From positions 1 through 9,174 of the forward strand of contig JAUWLY010000095.1 in the NCBI GenBank assembly GCA_030613445.1: DNA of 9,174 nucleotides. The letters are read 5' to 3'. Each line of letters begins with the position of its first letter. The first letter of the stretch is position 1. The position numbers and the translations under genes were made by a program. Below are positions 6,996 to 9,174 of this stretch, piece by piece. Source of the DNA: Candidatus Stahliibacteriota bacterium (GTDB lineage Bacteria > Hydrothermota > Tepidihabitantia > SM23-42). The notes under the pieces were generated by a model, which was given only the letters and a program-made list of their open reading frames with translations, made no database searches and was not told the DNA's origin.

Positions 6996-7023
6996 ATTAT
7001 AGCACGACACCAGTAAATGTCAA
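6996..7023 (-). promoter_or_regulatory. Full-consensus extended -10 promoter of glmS
   Basis: The minus strand carries exact TTGACA (7023-7018), a 16-bp spacer and exact TATAAT (7001-6996), with TGC just before the -10 giving an extended -10. Only six bases (GTTGTG) separate the -10 from the ATG at 6989, so the predicted transcription start falls on or next to the A of the start codon. There is no Shine-Dalgarno sequence. The promoter fits entirely in the 48 bp between the ABC gene stop and glmS. Confidence 0.8.
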
Positions 7024-7037
7024 TATTTACGAACATT

Positions 7038-9125
7038 TTACATTTCAGGTACTGACCTACTCTGCAAGGATTGGAGCTGGTAGAGTTTATAGTAAACACC
7101 CTTTTTGTTTATCAATGCATCGTGAGCACCAACCTCCACTATCTCACCACCTTGGACAACGTATATGCGATCCACATCTTTAATAGTGCTCAAGCGATGG
7201 GCAATAATAATCGCTGTCTTACCTGTTATCAACTTGTCTAAGCCATCTTTAATCAACATCTCTGTTTCAGCATCGATGTTTGCTGTTGCTTCATCGAGTA
7301 CAAGTATTCTGGGCTCAGAAGCGAGTGCACGAGCGAAAGACAAAAGCTGTCGTTCTCCAGTCGAAAAAGTAACCCCTCGTTCCGCAACAGCTTCATCGTA
7401 CTTCTTCGGAAACCGATCGATAAATTTATCAGCGTTTATGAATGCGGCGATCTCTTTCACCTTTTCATCGCTCAATGAAAAGTTCAAACGGATATTAGAC
7501 TTAATATCACCGGCAAACAGGAAGATGTCTTGTGGTACAACACCAATTTGAGAACGAAGCGCAGGTATTCGTATGTCTTTAACATCAATTCCATCGATTA
7601 AAATCGTACCTTTTTGGATATCATAAAGTCTCGATATTAAACTTATAATTGATGTTTTACCAGAACCAGTTGGTCCAACAAATGCGATATGCTCACCCGG
7701 GCTTATTTTGAATGAGACGTTCTTGAGAACCCAGTCTTTGTCGTATTTGAACCAAACATGTTTGAACTCAATGGCACCTTGTATTTGTTTAATGACCCGA
7801 GCTTTCTGGCTGGCCACAACCCCAAGGTTTTCGTCGAGAAGGAGAAAAATCCTCTCGCTTGACGCCATGGCAGACTGCAATAGTGTATATGATTCGGTAA
7901 GTTCCCGGATTGGTCTAAAGAACATTTCGACATAAGTTATAAAGGCTACAAGTACACCTAATGATACTTTGCCGGTTATTACCTGACCACCACCGTAGTA
8001 GAGGACTAATCCAATGCCGATCGAACTAATTATTTCAATCAGCGGCCTGAAAAAGGACATGAGCATTACATGTTTGAGATTAGCGGTCAGGTACTCTTTA
8101 TTTACCTCATCAAAGCTTGTCAGGTTGTCTCTCTCTTTTGTGAAAATTCTGATCACCCGGATACCAGAGAGATTCTCTTGAAACCGTGCATTCAATTTGG
8201 CGAGTCTGGCGCGGACTAAACGGTAGATTGAACGTGCCCGAACGCGAAAATAGAATGTGGCGACTAAAAGAATAGGAATAACGATAAAAGAAACCAAAGC
8301 GAGCCGCATATTTATCATCATCATCATAACGATGACACCGATCAAGAAGAGAACATCTTTGGTTAGTCTGGCAAAAACCTGGGTAAATGCTTCATTGATC
8401 GCTTCAACATCATTCGTTGCTCTGGTTACAAGTCGACCAACTGGATTGCGGTCGAAAAAAGCGAGGTGTAAAGACTGGAGCTTTGCAAAAACCTTAGATC
8501 TGATGGCGTGCATGAATAACTGACCAGCATATTGCGAAAGGTAAATCTGAACATAATTGGCAATCGCTCCGAAGAATATGATCCCGAGAAAAATGAGAAC
8601 AATTCTCAAAATCCCGCTTATGTCCTTGGACCGAAGCAAGATCGCATCTGATGTCTTTAGTAGTTTTAGTGTTGAGTACTCGATGAGCACAAGATTGTCA
8701 TATTCTTCGAACAATTCGCTTCTTTCTGCAACCATATTCAGTATTCGATCATCGACCTGCCTCTTATCAAAATAGTAGTATCGTTCTGAAGACAACTTAT
8801 TTTCTTTTTCCCAGTTACGGAGTAATGTTATATCCATCTCCTCTAATTGTGTTTGCGTTATAAAAAAGGTGTTTTCCGTTATCTCAACGATATCTTCTTC
8901 AGTACTTGTAACATAAACCTTACGCCCGTTCTTAATTATGTAGTCATCAATAGCGATTTTGACTATATAAGGATAGAGAACCTCAACCCCAGCGGCGATG
9001 ACCAAGAATCCTGAAGCAATAATGAGATACTTTAGATACGGTTTCATAATACCAAAAAGCCGCTTTATGATATTAAAGTCAAAGACCTTACCGATATCTT
9101 GCTCTTCTTGATGGTCGCCGTACAT
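7038..9125 (-). CDS. ABC exporter half-transporter, BmrD/YheH-like, with large extracytoplasmic insertion
   Basis: A 695-residue permease-ATPase fusion. The membrane domain spans about residues 20-430, with TM1 near 33-55 and TM2 near 172-195. Between them sit about 105 residues, charged and predicted extracytoplasmic, where most half-transporters have a short loop. The ATPase domain has Walker A GPTGSGKT (484-491), Q-loop Gln532, signature FSTGERQ (587-593), Walker B ILVLDE with catalytic Glu612, and the His643 switch. BmrD of Bacillus subtilis has a comparable TM1-TM2 extracellular domain and works as a heterodimer with BmrC. The ATG overlaps the stop of the upstream gene by 1 nt (TAATG), and GGAAAG lies 6 nt before it. 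It probably exports lipids, peptides or drugs from the inner membrane; the substrate cannot be told. Confidence 0.9.
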   Translation of the reverse strand: MYGDHQEEQDIGKVFDFNIIKRLFGIMKPYLKYLIIASGFLVIAAGVEVLYPYIVKIAIDDYIIKNGRKVYVTSTEEDIVEITENTFFITQTQLEEMDITLLRNWEKENKLSSERYYYFDKRQVDDRILNMVAERSELFEEYDNLVLIEYSTLKLLKTSDAILLRSKDISGILRIVLIFLGIIFFGAIANYVQIYLSQYAGQLFMHAIRSKVFAKLQSLHLAFFDRNPVGRLVTRATNDVEAINEAFTQVFARLTKDVLFLIGVIVMMMMINMRLALVSFIVIPILLVATFYFRVRARSIYRLVRARLAKLNARFQENLSGIRVIRIFTKERDNLTSFDEVNKEYLTANLKHVMLMSFFRPLIEIISSIGIGLVLYYGGGQVITGKVSLGVLVAFITYVEMFFRPIRELTESYTLLQSAMASSERIFLLLDENLGVVASQKARVIKQIQGAIEFKHVWFKYDKDWVLKNVSFKISPGEHIAFVGPTGSGKTSIISLISRLYDIQKGTILIDGIDVKDIRIPALRSQIGVVPQDIFLFAGDIKSNIRLNFSLSDEKVKEIAAFINADKFIDRFPKKYDEAVAERGVTFSTGERQLLSFARALASEPRILVLDEATANIDAETEMLIKDGLDKLITGKTAIIIAHRLSTIKDVDRIYVVQGGEIVEVGAHDALINKKGVYYKLYQLQSLQSRSVPEM

Positions 9126-9174
9126 TATGTGCTTTCCAACTTCATCTCAATCTGTTGTATTCTGAAAATATCGC
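9125..9174 (-). CDS. C-terminal end of upstream gene, probably the partner ABC half-transporter
   Basis: Reading in from the right edge, 15 codons end at TAA (9127-9125): D-I-F-R-I-Q-Q-I-E-M-K-L-E-S-T. The DIFRIQQIE pattern looks like the helical tail of ABC exporter ATPases, and the downstream gene ends similarly with YYKLYQLQSLQ. The stop overlaps the next ATG by one base, as expected of two halves of a heterodimer translated in tandem. The stretch is too short for a firm family call; assignment rests on the tail pattern plus context. Confidence 0.55.
   Translation of the reverse strand, partial: DIFRIQQIEMKLEST

Noticed and set aside
6990..7010. Upstream in-frame GTG at 7010 as glmS start
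   Set aside because: It would place seven residues before the catalytic Cys, which must be N-terminal after Met removal, and it lies inside the -10 promoter region.
6990..7037. glmS ribozyme or other 5' leader riboswitch
   Set aside because: Only 48 bp separate the two genes and these are filled by the promoter, leaving no leader.
7165..7551. A 128-codon plus-strand open frame antisense to the ABC ATPase domain
   Set aside because: It lies entirely opposite the most conserved coding region, has low-complexity Ser-rich composition and no ribosome site; it is a shadow of the ATPase frame.

Overview
This window reads as ordinary bacterial chromosome of moderate, slightly AT-rich composition, and every gene I can support lies on the minus strand. 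TAA and TGA are both used as stops, so the genetic code looks standard. A gingipain-type (C25) secreted protease, a BmrCD-like heterodimeric ABC exporter and many short intergenic repeats suggest a Gram-negative-type lineage of the FCB group or a neighbouring candidate phylum. That placement is inference from gene content only.

Layout in transcription order (right to left): the last 15 codons of an upstream gene, probably the partner half of an ABC exporter (9125-9174); a BmrD/YheH-like ABC exporter half with a large extracytoplasmic insertion (7038-9125); glmS (5163-6989), which makes glucosamine-6-phosphate; a compact four-gene block of a GalT-like nucleotidyltransferase (4064-5074), a HAD phosphatase (3375-4067), a DUF523/TudS-like iron-sulfur protein (2999-3388) and a small exported DUF3108-like protein (2379-3002), all joined by 4-14 bp overlaps; a 377 bp intergenic region with a foldable element, short degenerate repeats and a promoter; and the first 667 codons of a C25-family protease (1-2001) that runs off the left edge.

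The metabolic genes fit sugar-phosphate and nucleotide-sugar handling that feeds envelope or glycan synthesis (GlmS, GalT-like, HAD phosphatase). The link to the DUF523 and DUF3108-like genes is only co-transcription. The protease appears to be its own transcription unit.

The most striking signal is regulatory. glmS and the C25 protease each have an exact TTGACA -35, a 16-bp spacer and a -10 (TATAAT, TAAAAT) ending 6 and 10 nt before the ATG, with no Shine-Dalgarno sequence. This predicts leaderless or nearly leaderless mRNAs. Several genes inside operons here have recognisable Shine-Dalgarno sequences or stop/start overlaps instead. Other points worth a look are the cloverleaf-like intergenic element at 2121-2195, the altered active-site motif of the GalT-like protein and the shortened C-terminal part of the DUF523 protein.
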